Position numbers and translations under genes: made by a program. Of a stretch of 64,000 bases of DNA, positions 8,827 to 17,535 are shown in pieces. The notes below the pieces were generated by a model that saw only the letters and a list, made by a program, of their open reading frames with translations, had not been told where the DNA came from and ran no database searches. Source of the stretch: FEN-1139 sp964396375 (GTDB taxonomy: Bacteria; Myxococcota_A; Polyangia; Polyangiales; Polyangiaceae); assembly GCA_964396375.1 (NCBI GenBank), contig CAYNEY010000010.1, positions 52,051 to 116,050 on the forward strand, written 5' to 3'. Each line of letters opens with the position of its first letter. The stretch's first letter is position 1.

Positions 8827-10263
8827 TCACGACCGCGCAGTTTCTCCGGCGACCTGGACGCGTCGAAATGCCCCCAACGCCAGCATCACGAACACTGGGG
8901 TCACAACCATGTGGTAGCGGTCGTCACCGAAGAAAACCACATGGGTCAGCGCCGTCACCCCGACGAATCCGACCAAGGCGTCGCGAACCGGATGCCGAGC
9001 GGGTCTACCCGCGAGGGGAAGCCAATGAACGAGCACGAGTGCCACCACCAAGAGGTAAAATGGGGGGCGGTCTGGGTTGGTGAACAAGAGCCAAGCCATA
9101 GTCACCGTGACCACGATCGAGGTCGCCTGCACCAGCCCTTTTTCGGTGGTGAAGTCTCTCAGACGTCGCGGCCAAGCAAACAGCGAGAGCACAGCAAGTA
9201 CCAAACCAGCGCGGTGAAGAAGGGTGAGCCACTCCCGACCTTGAACACGACGCGACTCAGGCCACGCCTCCGGATTCGATTCCCGGAGATACTCTATCGC
9301 AAACGATTCATGGTCGAAGGTCTGCGCCATCTTCTTGGGAGCTCGACTCAACCAGGGTAAGAAGTCCTCACGAATCCGTCGAAGCGCGAGATCGCGCCAA
9401 CAGCGATCCTGGGCCACCTGCCCGGTCACGATCCGGCAGCCGTCGCTCGCTCGCAGGGTTCGGAACCGCCCATCCTCGGTCAGCGCCGAGATGGCAAGGT
9501 TCCAACCCATGTTCGTGGAAACCAAAGCACAACCGTCCATTTTTGCACAGTTGCGGGCAGTCCAGGGCAGGACCGTCGCGAGCGCCAGCGAGGTGATCAT
9601 CCCAGCATGTGCCAAGCGTCGTTTCCACGAGCCTGACTCCACGAAGAGCAGCAGTGGCGCCACCAGCAATGTGGACGGCCGTACCAGGATCGCGCATCCC
9701 AGCAGAACTCCCGCCAGCAACCGGGCTCGCGTGCTTTGACGCAAGGCCACCACGAGCACCGTGAGAACCAGCAGCCCGGCGAGCAACTCCGTCATGATCA
9801 GCGTCCCGTACAGCACCAATCCAGGATGCAAGCTGAGCACTCCAGCGCCGATCCGCGCACGCCAACGACCTAATTCGATGGCCAATAGGTGGTGACCCAC
9901 GACCACAATCCCAGCACCCACGCAAGCATTCGCGAGTGCGCTGACCCACGGTGCGTTACCGAGAAGACGGAACCAAACCGCAAGGTAGGCGCTATACCCC
10001 ACCGGGTAGTGGGTCCAGGGTTTGGAGGTGGCGACACCCCGAATGATGACGTCCTCCGAGTACCCTAGACCCTCAGCGATGCGTGTGGCACCAAAGTGGT
10101 AGTAGTGCCCGTCCCAGACCGGCTCGGTCACGAAGTATTCGGCCGCCAGCAGCCGCACCGCGAGCGACACCACCACCAGCACGAGCACGAACCACCTGTC
10201 CGAATCGAGGCTCACGGCACGAACGCGCCCCGGCTGAACCGCGGCGGCGATGACTCCTTTCAA
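8827..10263 (-). CDS. GT39/ArnT-like membrane glycosyltransferase
   Basis: 478 residues with about ten predicted membrane helices. The first loop after helix 1 holds EPVWDGHYYHFGATRIAEG, with the aspartate in the position of the catalytic or metal-binding acid of GT-C enzymes of the PMT/ArnT superfamily, followed by HYPVGYSAYLAVWFRLLG, typical of the glycosyltransferase 39 membrane domain. Such enzymes use polyprenyl-phosphate sugars on the outer face of the inner membrane; acceptor unknown. The start is a TTG at 10263 that overlaps the stop of the upstream MinD-like gene (TTGA) and has GGAGGAG five bases before it. No ATG or GTG is available nearby, so the two genes appear translationally coupled. 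Confidence 0.8.
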   Translation of the reverse strand: MKGVIAAAVQPGRVRAVSLDSDRWFVLVLVVVSLAVRLLAAEYFVTEPVWDGHYYHFGATRIAEGLGYSEDVIIRGVATSKPWTHYPVGYSAYLAVWFRLLGNAPWVSALANACVGAGIVVVGHHLLAIELGRWRARIGAGVLSLHPGLVLYGTLIMTELLAGLLVLTVLVVALRQSTRARLLAGVLLGCAILVRPSTLLVAPLLLFVESGSWKRRLAHAGMITSLALATVLPWTARNCAKMDGCALVSTNMGWNLAISALTEDGRFRTLRASDGCRIVTGQVAQDRCWRDLALRRIREDFLPWLSRAPKKMAQTFDHESFAIEYLRESNPEAWPESRRVQGREWLTLLHRAGLVLAVLSLFAWPRRLRDFTTEKGLVQATSIVVTVTMAWLLFTNPDRPPFYLLVVALVLVHWLPLAGRPARHPVRDALVGFVGVTALTHVVFFGDDRYHMVVTPVFVMLALGAFRRVQVAGETARS

Positions 10264-11837
10264 CTGGCTCCTCCGCGAGTGCTCGTACTCTCCCGCATCC
10301 GTCGCGTGTAGGTGCGCGTCACCTGAGCGGGATCGAGCCTAAGACACTTGGCGATCTGCTGGAGGAATCCCCGAGTGTATACCAGCGCAGGGAGCGCCGC
10401 GAAGTCATCACCCTCGATGGCCCGAAGATAGGCCCCCGAGATCTTGGTGCGCAGCACAATTTCCTCGAGTTCAATGCCCAACGACTCCCGTACCTTGGCC
10501 AGAAGCGATCCGCTGAACACCGTGTCTGCACCGATCTCCCGCGCCAGCTCTTGCTGAAGCAGTTCGCGCTCAGCCTGCGCGGAAACGCCCTCGCGAGAGA
10601 GTTCTGGCGTCTCGCGACGCTCCTCCGGGAAGGTGGAAAGGTCGTAGGCACGCCGCCGCAACGGATCGAGCAGGGTCTCGTAGGCCTCGTCGATCATCCG
10701 GATCTCACGGGCCAACTCCTCGGCATCGAGTAACGAAGTCAAGCTCAGGCTGTCGGGCTGGAAAATGGAGCGCTGCTTCTTGTAAGCGCGGCGCAGCTCC
10801 TCGTCGTTGGCACCACGGTGGGTACCGAGTCGCTCATAGAGGGTGAGATCGGGGGCCACCAATGCAGTGATGCCCTGCGGTCTCGCAACATCACGAACCG
10901 TCGCCATGGCGAGGGCTCGGCGGGCTATTTTCTCGATGTTTCGAGCACTCTTGCTGGTGGGGCTGTCGATCAGAAGCGGGCGCTTGCGCACCACGCTCAA
11001 CCACATGGAGTCGTCCTGCTCGATGTGACCGAGCGGCTCGAGGGTCACCCCGAGAAACCGCTTCGACATATCTCCCATGGCTGGACCGAGTTCCGTGTCA
11101 GTGCGCAGCCGTACCCCGTTTATGATCAGGCGCGGAGCTAGCTTCCCGAGCAAGGAGGCTGCCAGCTCGGCCAGCGCCGTGTCGTAACGGGACAGGGTCC
11201 TCAGCACATCGATGGGCATCGGCAAAGCCGGCAGCTCGGCGAGGGCGCGCTCGACCAACCGCAGTTTGAATCGGTCTTTGACCAAGCTGCGGCGCAAACG
11301 CCGCAAATACGAAGCCCGTACCAGGCGATAGATCCCCTCGACACTGGGCGGCTCAGGCGTGGCAACACAAATGCTCAAGTCAGCGCTCTCGAACAGATCC
11401 AGCGAGGCTGGAGCGGTACCCGACCCAAGGTCGAGGATCACGTGATCGGCGGCCAGGTGACGGATCTGCTTGGCCCAAAGCGCCTTTCGTCCCGGCCGGA
11501 GCGGGAGAGTCGAACCTCGGACATAGAGCTGAGGCATCAACTGAAGCCCTGGCACTGAGGTGGACCAAACCTTCTGCTCCACTCCCTCCCCCTCATCATC
11601 GCCCGCCTCGAGCGATACATCCGCACCAAGAATAGTGTGGAGTTGCGCACCCACCGTAGCGGCGTCAATCAGAACGACCGTTCGACCCAGCTGAGCCAGG
11701 TAGACGGCGAGGTTGATCGCGACGCAACTCGTTCCCACGCCACCCCGCGCCCCCGCCACTGCCATCACATGCCGCACAGTGCGCAGGGGGGCGGCGCTGT
11801 CAGCCTCCGGCGCTCGGGGGTCCGCGGGTTGGCTCAT
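10260..11837 (-). CDS. MinD/ParA-like ATPase fused to a J-like domain and a RodZ-type HTH domain
   Basis: About 525 residues. The N-terminal half is a SIMIBI P-loop ATPase: AVAGARGGVGTSCVAINLA is the Walker A region, VVLIDAATVGAQ the following acidic strand, and DHVILDLGSGTAPASLD the Walker B/switch area. It lacks the canonical KGGxGK first lysine (GARGGVGTS). Residues about 333-399 look like a J domain (YERLGTHRGANDEELRRAY and IDEAYETLLDPLRRRAYD), but the HPD tripeptide needed to stimulate DnaK is absent; the loop reads IFQPDS. Residues about 440-515 are a RodZ/HTH_25-type helix-turn-helix (LAKVRESLGIELEEIVLRT, YTRGFLQQIAKCL). The ATG at 11837 is preferred over a GTG two codons earlier because GAGGGTGG lies just upstream. 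Function unknown; spatial organisation of the envelope is a guess. Confidence 0.82.
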   Translation of the reverse strand: MSQPADPRAPEADSAAPLRTVRHVMAVAGARGGVGTSCVAINLAVYLAQLGRTVVLIDAATVGAQLHTILGADVSLEAGDDEGEGVEQKVWSTSVPGLQLMPQLYVRGSTLPLRPGRKALWAKQIRHLAADHVILDLGSGTAPASLDLFESADLSICVATPEPPSVEGIYRLVRASYLRRLRRSLVKDRFKLRLVERALAELPALPMPIDVLRTLSRYDTALAELAASLLGKLAPRLIINGVRLRTDTELGPAMGDMSKRFLGVTLEPLGHIEQDDSMWLSVVRKRPLLIDSPTSKSARNIEKIARRALAMATVRDVARPQGITALVAPDLTLYERLGTHRGANDEELRRAYKKQRSIFQPDSLSLTSLLDAEELAREIRMIDEAYETLLDPLRRRAYDLSTFPEERRETPELSREGVSAQAERELLQQELAREIGADTVFSGSLLAKVRESLGIELEEIVLRTKISGAYLRAIEGDDFAALPALVYTRGFLQQIAKCLRLDPAQVTRTYTRRMRESTSTRGGAS

Positions 11838-11984
11838 GGCCACCCTCTTCTAACCCGACACCGCACAGCATGCACGGCCAACGCACAGCAGAATCTCCCG
11901 CGTGTCTTCCGTTCCGGCCCGGCGTATCACGAACAGCACCCAAAGCCGGATGGCTCCCCTCTGGAAGCGGGCTAACCTCAGCCC

Positions 11985-12872
11985 ATGTCCGCCCTCGGTC
12001 GTTCCCTGGTCGTGATGGTCCTCGCTGCCTTAGCCTCTGGGTGCGAGCCACCCCGCGTAGCTGCATCCGCCGTGGATCGTGAAATTGATGGGATCGATAC
12101 CTCGTTTCTCACCGGTCCAGAACGGACATCCTGGTCGATGCTCGTCGATCAGGAGCTCGCGCCCTGCGAGGGTGCTCCGGTCAGCCTTCGTGACTGCCTC
12201 GATCGGCGCATCGTTTGTCCGGGGTGCGCGAGCGGTGCGAGATTTCTGGCTGCGCGGATAGGTCGCGGCGATGCGCCGTCCCAGGCAGAGCAGGCCTACC
12301 GCGTCCGCTTCGGCACGGACAGGGTGATGAAGGTCACGCCCGACGATTCACCACAACGCGGCCCGACGACCGCGCCAATCACCATCGTGGAGTGGGCCGA
12401 CTACCAGTGCCCCTTCTGCGCGAACACCGCCGCCATTCTGGACGAACTCCTGTCGCGGCGCCCCGATCAGATACGCCTGATATTCAAGCACTTTCCGATT
12501 GCGTCCCATCCCTCCGCGCGCCTGGCAGCGCAGGCCGCCGCGGCAGCCCAGGAGCAGGGGCAGTTCTGGGAGATGCACCGACTTCTATTCAGCGGGAAAA
12601 GCCACCAGCTCTCGAGCGAGCGGCTACCGGAGCTTGCGCGAGAGCTTGGGCTCGACGTCCCGCGGTTCGTGACGGACGTTGGCTCCTCGAAGGTCGCCGA
12701 GCGGATCGAGCGAGACCAGAAGCAGGCCGATCGGCTTGGGCTCCGCGGAACCCCATTCGTTCTGATCAACGGTCGACACTTCGACTCGAACCACTTCGAC
12801 TTGGAAGAGGACCTCGACGCCTGGATCGAGCTCGAGCTTACGCTCTTGGCTCGCAGCGGAGGTTCCGAATGA
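11985..12872 (+). CDS. DsbA-like thioredoxin-fold lipoprotein with CcmH-like N-terminal segment
   Basis: 295 residues. A lipoprotein signal peptide ends in LAALASGC, so the mature protein is probably lipid-anchored in the periplasm. Residues about 50-105 contain several cysteines including VCPGCASGARFLAARIG and EQAYRVRFG, a pattern resembling the CcmH/heme-lyase helical hairpin. The C-terminal thioredoxin-fold domain (about 115-290) has the redox motif CPFC in WADYQCPFCANT and the cis-proline loop RGTPFVLINGRHF, so it should act as a thiol oxidoreductase or disulfide isomerase. It overlaps the exonuclease gene by four bases (ATGA). Substrates are unknown. Proteins of this two-part layout are familiar from myxobacteria. 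Confidence 0.86.
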   Translation: MSALGRSLVVMVLAALASGCEPPRVAASAVDREIDGIDTSFLTGPERTSWSMLVDQELAPCEGAPVSLRDCLDRRIVCPGCASGARFLAARIGRGDAPSQAEQAYRVRFGTDRVMKVTPDDSPQRGPTTAPITIVEWADYQCPFCANTAAILDELLSRRPDQIRLIFKHFPIASHPSARLAAQAAAAAQEQGQFWEMHRLLFSGKSHQLSSERLPELARELGLDVPRFVTDVGSSKVAERIERDQKQADRLGLRGTPFVLINGRHFDSNHFDLEEDLDAWIELELTLLARSGGSE

Positions 12873-13612
12873 AGGCCCCCGCAGAACAGGGTTGTTTTCC
12901 AACTGGCAAACACTACCCTGGGATCGCTCACCTACTGAACGTCACCGTGGTTGGTCTGGCCCCCGAGCTTGCCGCCGATCTCCCGCTCGCGTCGCTGCCA
13001 ATCGTCGCCATCGACACCGAGACCACCGGACGCGACTTCACCAACGACCGAATCGTCGAGATCGCAGCAGTGCTCTGGGAGGATGGCGCGGTGATCGCGC
13101 GCCACGGCTGGCTCGTCAATCCCGAGCGTCCGATCCCGAGTGAAGCCACTCAGGTTCACCACATCACCGATGATATGGTGAGGGATGCTCCACGTTTCAG
13201 CGATCTGATCCCGGAATTGGTGGAGCTGACCCGAGGCCATGTTCCCCTCGCCTACAACGCCGAGTTCGATCGGAATTTCATCCATCGGGAGTTCTCCCGA
13301 GCTTCGCTCGGAGAACTCAGCCTGCCACCCCTCTTGCGACACGATGTGCACTGGATCGACCCATTGGTGTGGGCACGTCTGGTCCAACAGTCGGAGAAGA
13401 GCCGGGCGCTCGGTGACGTCGCGACCCGCCTCGGGATCCCTCTCACCCAAGCACATCGCGCGACTGATGACGCAGAAGCAGCAGTCCGCGTGATGGCCGC
13501 ACTCGCGGCCGATTCGCGCGTGCCAAAGCAGTATGGGGCCTTCCTCAAGGAGCAGCAGCGCCTGCTGCGACTCCAACAGGAGGAGCGCGCCTACTGGAGG
13601 CAGAATCGCTGA
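12869..13612 (+). CDS. DEDDh 3'-5' exonuclease, DnaQ epsilon-like
   Basis: About 247 residues. All exonuclease motifs are present: VAIDTETTGRDF (Exo I, D and E), HHITDDMV, LAYNAEFDRNFI (Exo II) and HRATDDAEAAV (Exo III with the catalytic histidine). This is the fold of DNA polymerase III epsilon and related proofreading or RNA-trimming nucleases. The start at 12869 overlaps the stop of the DsbA-like gene (ATGA) and GGAGG lies seven bases upstream; the open frame extends far upstream inside the previous gene but has no support there. The C-terminal tail is rich in Gln, Arg and Leu. It is a stand-alone exonuclease; whether it proofreads the replicase cannot be told. Confidence 0.88.
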   Translation: MKAPAEQGCFPTGKHYPGIAHLLNVTVVGLAPELAADLPLASLPIVAIDTETTGRDFTNDRIVEIAAVLWEDGAVIARHGWLVNPERPIPSEATQVHHITDDMVRDAPRFSDLIPELVELTRGHVPLAYNAEFDRNFIHREFSRASLGELSLPPLLRHDVHWIDPLVWARLVQQSEKSRALGDVATRLGIPLTQAHRATDDAEAAVRVMAALAADSRVPKQYGAFLKEQQRLLRLQQEERAYWRQNR

Positions 13613-13629
13613 GCCAAGCACGAATCAGG

Positions 13630-15453
13630 ATGTCAGAGAGGCCAGGCTCGGCTAGATTGATCGAGCCCGTGTCCGTCGCGCGTCCCTTGGCCTCCGATCA
13701 TCGTCCCCCGTCGATCTCGGGCGGTCGGGAGGAGCTCCGTGCAACGCTGCTCCGCCCCTATTGGCTGCAGCTCCGCGATGAGCGCGGAGAATCAGCGGCG
13801 CGAGCCCTCCTGTCGACCGTCGGTCTGGCGATGAGCGTGGTCGAGGACGAGACCACCTGGATCTCTCAGGCGGCTGCGAAGCGCGCGCTCCGTGCCTTCG
13901 CCACAGCGCTCGGCGAGGATGCCATCGCCCACTGCTCAGCGTGGTTGATCCACCCCGAAGCACTCGGCAATTACGTCCAACTGCTGCGGGTCTCGTCCGA
14001 ACCACTCGATGCCTACCGTTACCTCACGGCGCACGCCATTGAGATGAGCCGCGTCGGCGGCTACCAGCTCCACGAGGTGGGTCGCGGAGAAATCGTGGTT
14101 GAGTACACACCTCTCCCCTGCCTCGAAGACGACCATGGCGATCGACTGATGTGTTTGGCGCGCGCCGCCGAACTCGAAACCATCCCGCGCTTCTGGGGGC
14201 TACCCCCAGCAGAGGTAACCCACCAGAGCTGTCTTGCCAACGGTGACACCTCCTGCCGCTACCTGATCCGCTGGACGGAGCAGCGACCAACCCAACTCTT
14301 CACCGGCCTGGGTCTCGGGGGCGCCCTCGGCGTGTTGGTCGGTGCGATCACGGGTCACCTCTGGATCGTGGCTATGCTGCTTGTGGTGGGAGCCGCCGCT
14401 GGCGGGACCATCGGCCACCTGTTGAACCGGATCCTCCGGGATCGCCAGCTGCGGGCCCTAGAGAAGCACCGGATTTTGGCGCTGGAGCGGGGTTTGGAAC
14501 TGCGGGGGCAGAGTCCCCTGCCCGACGGCGAGCCGATCGGGAGTGTGCTCGGCGGGAAATACCGGATCCTACGTCGGATCGGCTCTGGAGGTATCGGCGC
14601 CGTCTACGCGGCTGAACACGTCGCACTCGGACACCGGGTGGCAGTGAAGCTGCTGCGCGGTCAAGCAGCCGCAGACGCATCCGAGGTGGCTCGCCTCCGA
14701 CGTGAAGCACAGGTGCAGGTTTCGATCGAACACCCTAACGTAGTCCGCACACTCGACCTCGACCAGACGGCGGACGGAAGCATCTACGTCGTGATGGAGC
14801 TCCTGCGCGGGCGCAGTCTGGCCGAGCGCCTTCGTGAAGGACCGCTGTCAGCAGGACAAACCGTCGAGATCTCGCGGGCCGTGTGTCGCGCTCTCTCGGT
14901 CGCCCATGAACTCGGCGTGGTGCACCGTGACCTGAAGCCCGGCAACGTGTTTCTCTGCGACGACGGAAGCTACAAGGTGCTCGACTTCGGCATGAGTAAG
15001 TTCGCCCAAGCGGAGTCCTTGACCCAAGAGGGCTACACCCTGGGCACGCCGGAGTACATGTCGCCCGAGCAGTGCATCGGAGCCACGCTAGATCCGCGCT
15101 CCGACGTCTACGCCCTCGGGGTGTTGATGTACGAGATGTTGACTGGGGAGATACCGATTCAGAGCCGTAATCGGCGAGACCTCTTGGAACTTCATCAGCG
15201 GGAGGTTCCGCAGCGTATCCGTGACCGCCGCCCGGATTTGATGATATCGCCGCAGCTCGACCAGGTGGTGTTGGGCTGCCTTGCCAAGCGAGCTTCTCAA
15301 CGTCCAGCCTCGGCGGCCGTGCTGGAAAAGCTGCTGGCAGCGATCCCAGCCGCCGAGCTGCGTGAGTCGGATCCTCCACGCACCGACGGAGCGCTACTGT
15401 CTCCCTCAACTGACGAGCTCCCGGTTCCTGCCGCTCCAAGCTCCAAGGATTGA
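13630..15453 (+). CDS. Membrane Ser/Thr protein kinase with N-terminal V4R-like sensor domain
   Basis: 607 residues. Residues about 30-215 form a globular region ending in CLANGDTSCRYLIRW; the Cys-x3-Gly-Asp-x2-Cys pattern resembles the end of V4R/XylR_N ligand-binding domains, so it may bind a small molecule or metal (inference). Two hydrophobic helices follow (about 225-265). The kinase domain begins near residue 310 with IGSGGIGAVYAAEH, has AVKLLR, HRDLKPGNVF, VLDFGMSK and GTPEYMSPEQ, and is complete and presumably active. Both ends are probably cytoplasmic. It leads a plus-strand run of envelope and VWA genes and may be cotranscribed with them, the next gene starting 35 bases downstream. 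Confidence 0.88.
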   Translation: MSERPGSARLIEPVSVARPLASDHRPPSISGGREELRATLLRPYWLQLRDERGESAARALLSTVGLAMSVVEDETTWISQAAAKRALRAFATALGEDAIAHCSAWLIHPEALGNYVQLLRVSSEPLDAYRYLTAHAIEMSRVGGYQLHEVGRGEIVVEYTPLPCLEDDHGDRLMCLARAAELETIPRFWGLPPAEVTHQSCLANGDTSCRYLIRWTEQRPTQLFTGLGLGGALGVLVGAITGHLWIVAMLLVVGAAAGGTIGHLLNRILRDRQLRALEKHRILALERGLELRGQSPLPDGEPIGSVLGGKYRILRRIGSGGIGAVYAAEHVALGHRVAVKLLRGQAAADASEVARLRREAQVQVSIEHPNVVRTLDLDQTADGSIYVVMELLRGRSLAERLREGPLSAGQTVEISRAVCRALSVAHELGVVHRDLKPGNVFLCDDGSYKVLDFGMSKFAQAESLTQEGYTLGTPEYMSPEQCIGATLDPRSDVYALGVLMYEMLTGEIPIQSRNRRDLLELHQREVPQRIRDRRPDLMISPQLDQVVLGCLAKRASQRPASAAVLEKLLAAIPAAELRESDPPRTDGALLSPSTDELPVPAAPSSKD

Positions 15454-15488
15454 CTCCGCGGGCACTCGGAGGCCCTTTCGGGTGTACT

Positions 15489-16409
15489 ATGCTGTCGTTT
15501 ACCATGTCCCGCCGCCTAGTATTTTACGTTGGCCTCTGCTTGGTCTGGCTTCTGGCTCGCCCCGCCCGCGCATTCACCCACATCGTGCGTCACGGCGAGA
15601 CCTTGGCATCGATCGCCGAGGCCTACTACGCGAGGATCTTCTACGAGCGGATCCTGGTAGCCGCCAACCGTCTCGATCTTGCGGGCGGCACACCACTGAC
15701 AGTGGGGATGCGCCTCGAGATCCCCACAGTCGCACACTACGAGGTGAAGAGGGGTGAAACCTGGCCCGACCTCGCCACGCGATTTCTCGGTGCGCCGGCA
15801 CGATCCGAGGTGCTCTCGCGCGTCAACGATTCGAGTCCCTGGTTGATTCCAGAAGAGGGGACGCGGATCCTGATCCCGTACAACCTGTCGGTGCTGATCG
15901 GGGCTGACGACACCATCGTAAGTGTGGCTCAGCGGTTCCTTGGCGACGCAAAGCAGGCCTGGACCCTCACGCACTACAATGCTCTCAAGGAGGCGAATCT
16001 CAGCCGGGGCCAAGTGATTCTGGTCCCGTTGTCCGATCTTCCCCTCACCGAAACGGCCCTCTCCAACCTTCGAGAAACCGACAAGCTGCTCCAGACCATC
16101 GATCCGGAACCGCGTCGCGTCCAACGAAGACTGGCAGCGGAGCTACCAACACTGCTGGCCGACGTCCGTAGCGGTCGCTACGTGGACGCCATCGCTCGAG
16201 GGAATCGATTGCTCGGAGCCTCCGTACTCTCGGTGCCTCAGGAAGCTGTTGTGCAGCGCCAGTTACTGGAGGCCTACGTAGCCCTTGACGCCACTGGACT
16301 CGGAGTTGCGGCCTGCGCCGCGTGGAAGAAGCTCCTTCCAACGGCCAACCTTGATCCGAACCAGTTGAGCCCCAAAATCCTTGAGGTCTGCAAGACCCCC
16401 AATCCCTAG
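15489..16409 (+). CDS. Secreted LysM-domain protein
   Basis: About 306 residues with a Sec signal peptide (VFYVGLCLVWLLARPARA) at the N-terminus. Three successive LysM-like modules are visible: HIVRHGETLASIAEAYY, HYEVKRGETWPDLATRFLG and LIGADDTIVSVAQRFLGD, each followed by an ending like GMRLEIP, GTRILIPY or GQVILVPL. LysM binds N-acetylglucosamine-containing glycans such as peptidoglycan. The C-terminal 110 residues are helical and TPR-like with no enzyme motif. Starts at 15489 or 15504 both precede the signal peptide. It probably sits in the periplasm on peptidoglycan. The small membrane protein follows 10 bases downstream. Confidence 0.85.
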   Translation: MLSFTMSRRLVFYVGLCLVWLLARPARAFTHIVRHGETLASIAEAYYARIFYERILVAANRLDLAGGTPLTVGMRLEIPTVAHYEVKRGETWPDLATRFLGAPARSEVLSRVNDSSPWLIPEEGTRILIPYNLSVLIGADDTIVSVAQRFLGDAKQAWTLTHYNALKEANLSRGQVILVPLSDLPLTETALSNLRETDKLLQTIDPEPRRVQRRLAAELPTLLADVRSGRYVDAIARGNRLLGASVLSVPQEAVVQRQLLEAYVALDATGLGVAACAAWKKLLPTANLDPNQLSPKILEVCKTPNP

Positions 16410-16418
16410 GATGTTTTC

Positions 16419-16595
16419 ATGTCTTCATCCACCACACCCTCTCTCCCCAACCCAGTTCGGAAAAACGGGGAGGCGGGATTACCAACCACCGAGCCGCCAC
16501 CACGCCCTCCACCTTGGTACCTCGTGGCACTTGGTCTGCTGCTCCTGCTCGCGGGTGTCGCCATGGGCCTGGTGATGAGCGCGCGAGGCCGTTGA
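16419..16595 (+). CDS. Small single-pass membrane protein (58 residues)
   Basis: An ATG at 16419 opens a 58-residue frame that ends in TGA at 16593-16595. The first 32 residues are polar and proline-rich (TTEPPPRPPPWY), followed by one strong membrane helix (LVALGLLLLLAGVAMGLVM) and a short basic tail SARGR. TAGGATG just upstream supplies a weak AGGA ribosome site. The compact fit between the LysM gene and the DUF58 gene, the uninterrupted hydrophobic helix and the following basic residues support a real gene. It has no recognisable family. A role in the neighbouring VWA/DUF58 envelope module is inference. Confidence 0.62.
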   Translation: MSSSTTPSLPNPVRKNGEAGLPTTEPPPRPPPWYLVALGLLLLLAGVAMGLVMSARGR

Positions 16596-16614
16596 CCCAA
16601 TAGAAACCCGGCGC

Positions 16615-17535
16615 ATGACCGCTCCATCTCACGACGGACCGAATGCCTTCGACTTTGGGAGGGTGGCGTCCCTGCGGTTGCGCGCGCGCTCGATCGCGGA
16701 GGGGGTGTACGTGGGTAGTCATCGCAGCGCCCAGCGAGGCACCGGGGTAGAATTTGGGGGACACCGCAACTACGTTCCAGGCGACGACCTCCGGAGGCTC
16801 GATCGGCACGCCCTGATGCGCCACGCCAAGCTTCTGGTCCGGGAGTTCGAAGCCGAGACCGAGCGGGTCGTCAGGATCGTGGTCGATGCCACGGCGTCGA
16901 TGGGCTATCAGAGCCCGGGAGCTAGACAACCCAAGCTCGACTTCGCAATCACCCTCGCAGCGGCCTTGACCTGGATGTCGATCCTGGATGGGGATCCGGT
17001 GGCCCTAGATTGGATCGGGGGTGAACATAGCCACTGGCTTGGTCCCATGCGAGGTCGCGAAGCCTTCGAGCGAATGGTCGGGATGCTCGAGAGCCAGCGT
17101 GCCGCAGGTAGTTTGGTCGAGGAGCCAGAACTCTTCGCCCGAGCCCTTGCCCCCGTGCGCCGCTACGCTCGGCGCGGAGCACTGACCGTAGTACTCTCCG
17201 ACCTCCTGGATCTCCCCCAAGGTGCCCTGCAATCACTCGGTGGGCTGGCAGGAATACACCGCTCATTGCTTGTTCTTTGTATTCGCGATCCCGCGGAGGC
17301 AAGCTTCCCCTTCACCGGTCCTTCCCGCTTGGTGGCGCTCGAGGGTGATACAATCGTCGAGACTGATGCCAGTCGGGTTCGGCGACAGTATCTCGCAGCA
17401 CTGGCCGAGCACACGGCAATGCTTCGCGATTTCTTCGTGCACCGCGGCGCAACCATCCTGTTCGTCGAGAGCCTCGCGGATCCGGTCGAGATTCTGTCTC
17501 ACGCCGTCGCCGCTCTCAGGACACGCCGATGGTAA
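16615..17535 (+). CDS. DUF58 domain protein
   Basis: 306 residues. The signature RSIAEGVYVGSHRSAQRGTG, followed by PGDDLRRLDRHALMR, is characteristic of DUF58, a soluble VWA-like family usually encoded beside a MoxR AAA ATPase and BatA/BatB VWA proteins. A metal-site-like motif is visible in IVVDATASMGYQ (D-x-T-x-S). Its start overlaps nothing upstream; its stop overlaps the BatA-like gene by seven bases (ATGGTAA), indicating tight coupling. The expected MoxR ATPase is not adjacent and not elsewhere in the window. MoxR/DUF58/VWA systems are linked to maturation of envelope complexes and stress tolerance, but the client is unknown. Confidence 0.88.
   Translation: MTAPSHDGPNAFDFGRVASLRLRARSIAEGVYVGSHRSAQRGTGVEFGGHRNYVPGDDLRRLDRHALMRHAKLLVREFEAETERVVRIVVDATASMGYQSPGARQPKLDFAITLAAALTWMSILDGDPVALDWIGGEHSHWLGPMRGREAFERMVGMLESQRAAGSLVEEPELFARALAPVRRYARRGALTVVLSDLLDLPQGALQSLGGLAGIHRSLLVLCIRDPAEASFPFTGPSRLVALEGDTIVETDASRVRRQYLAALAEHTAMLRDFFVHRGATILFVESLADPVEILSHAVAALRTRRW

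Noticed and set aside
12215..12868. Upstream extension of the exonuclease frame
   Set aside because: Those codons overlap the DsbA-like gene and are Arg-rich; the ATGA start at 12869 with GGAGG is convincing.
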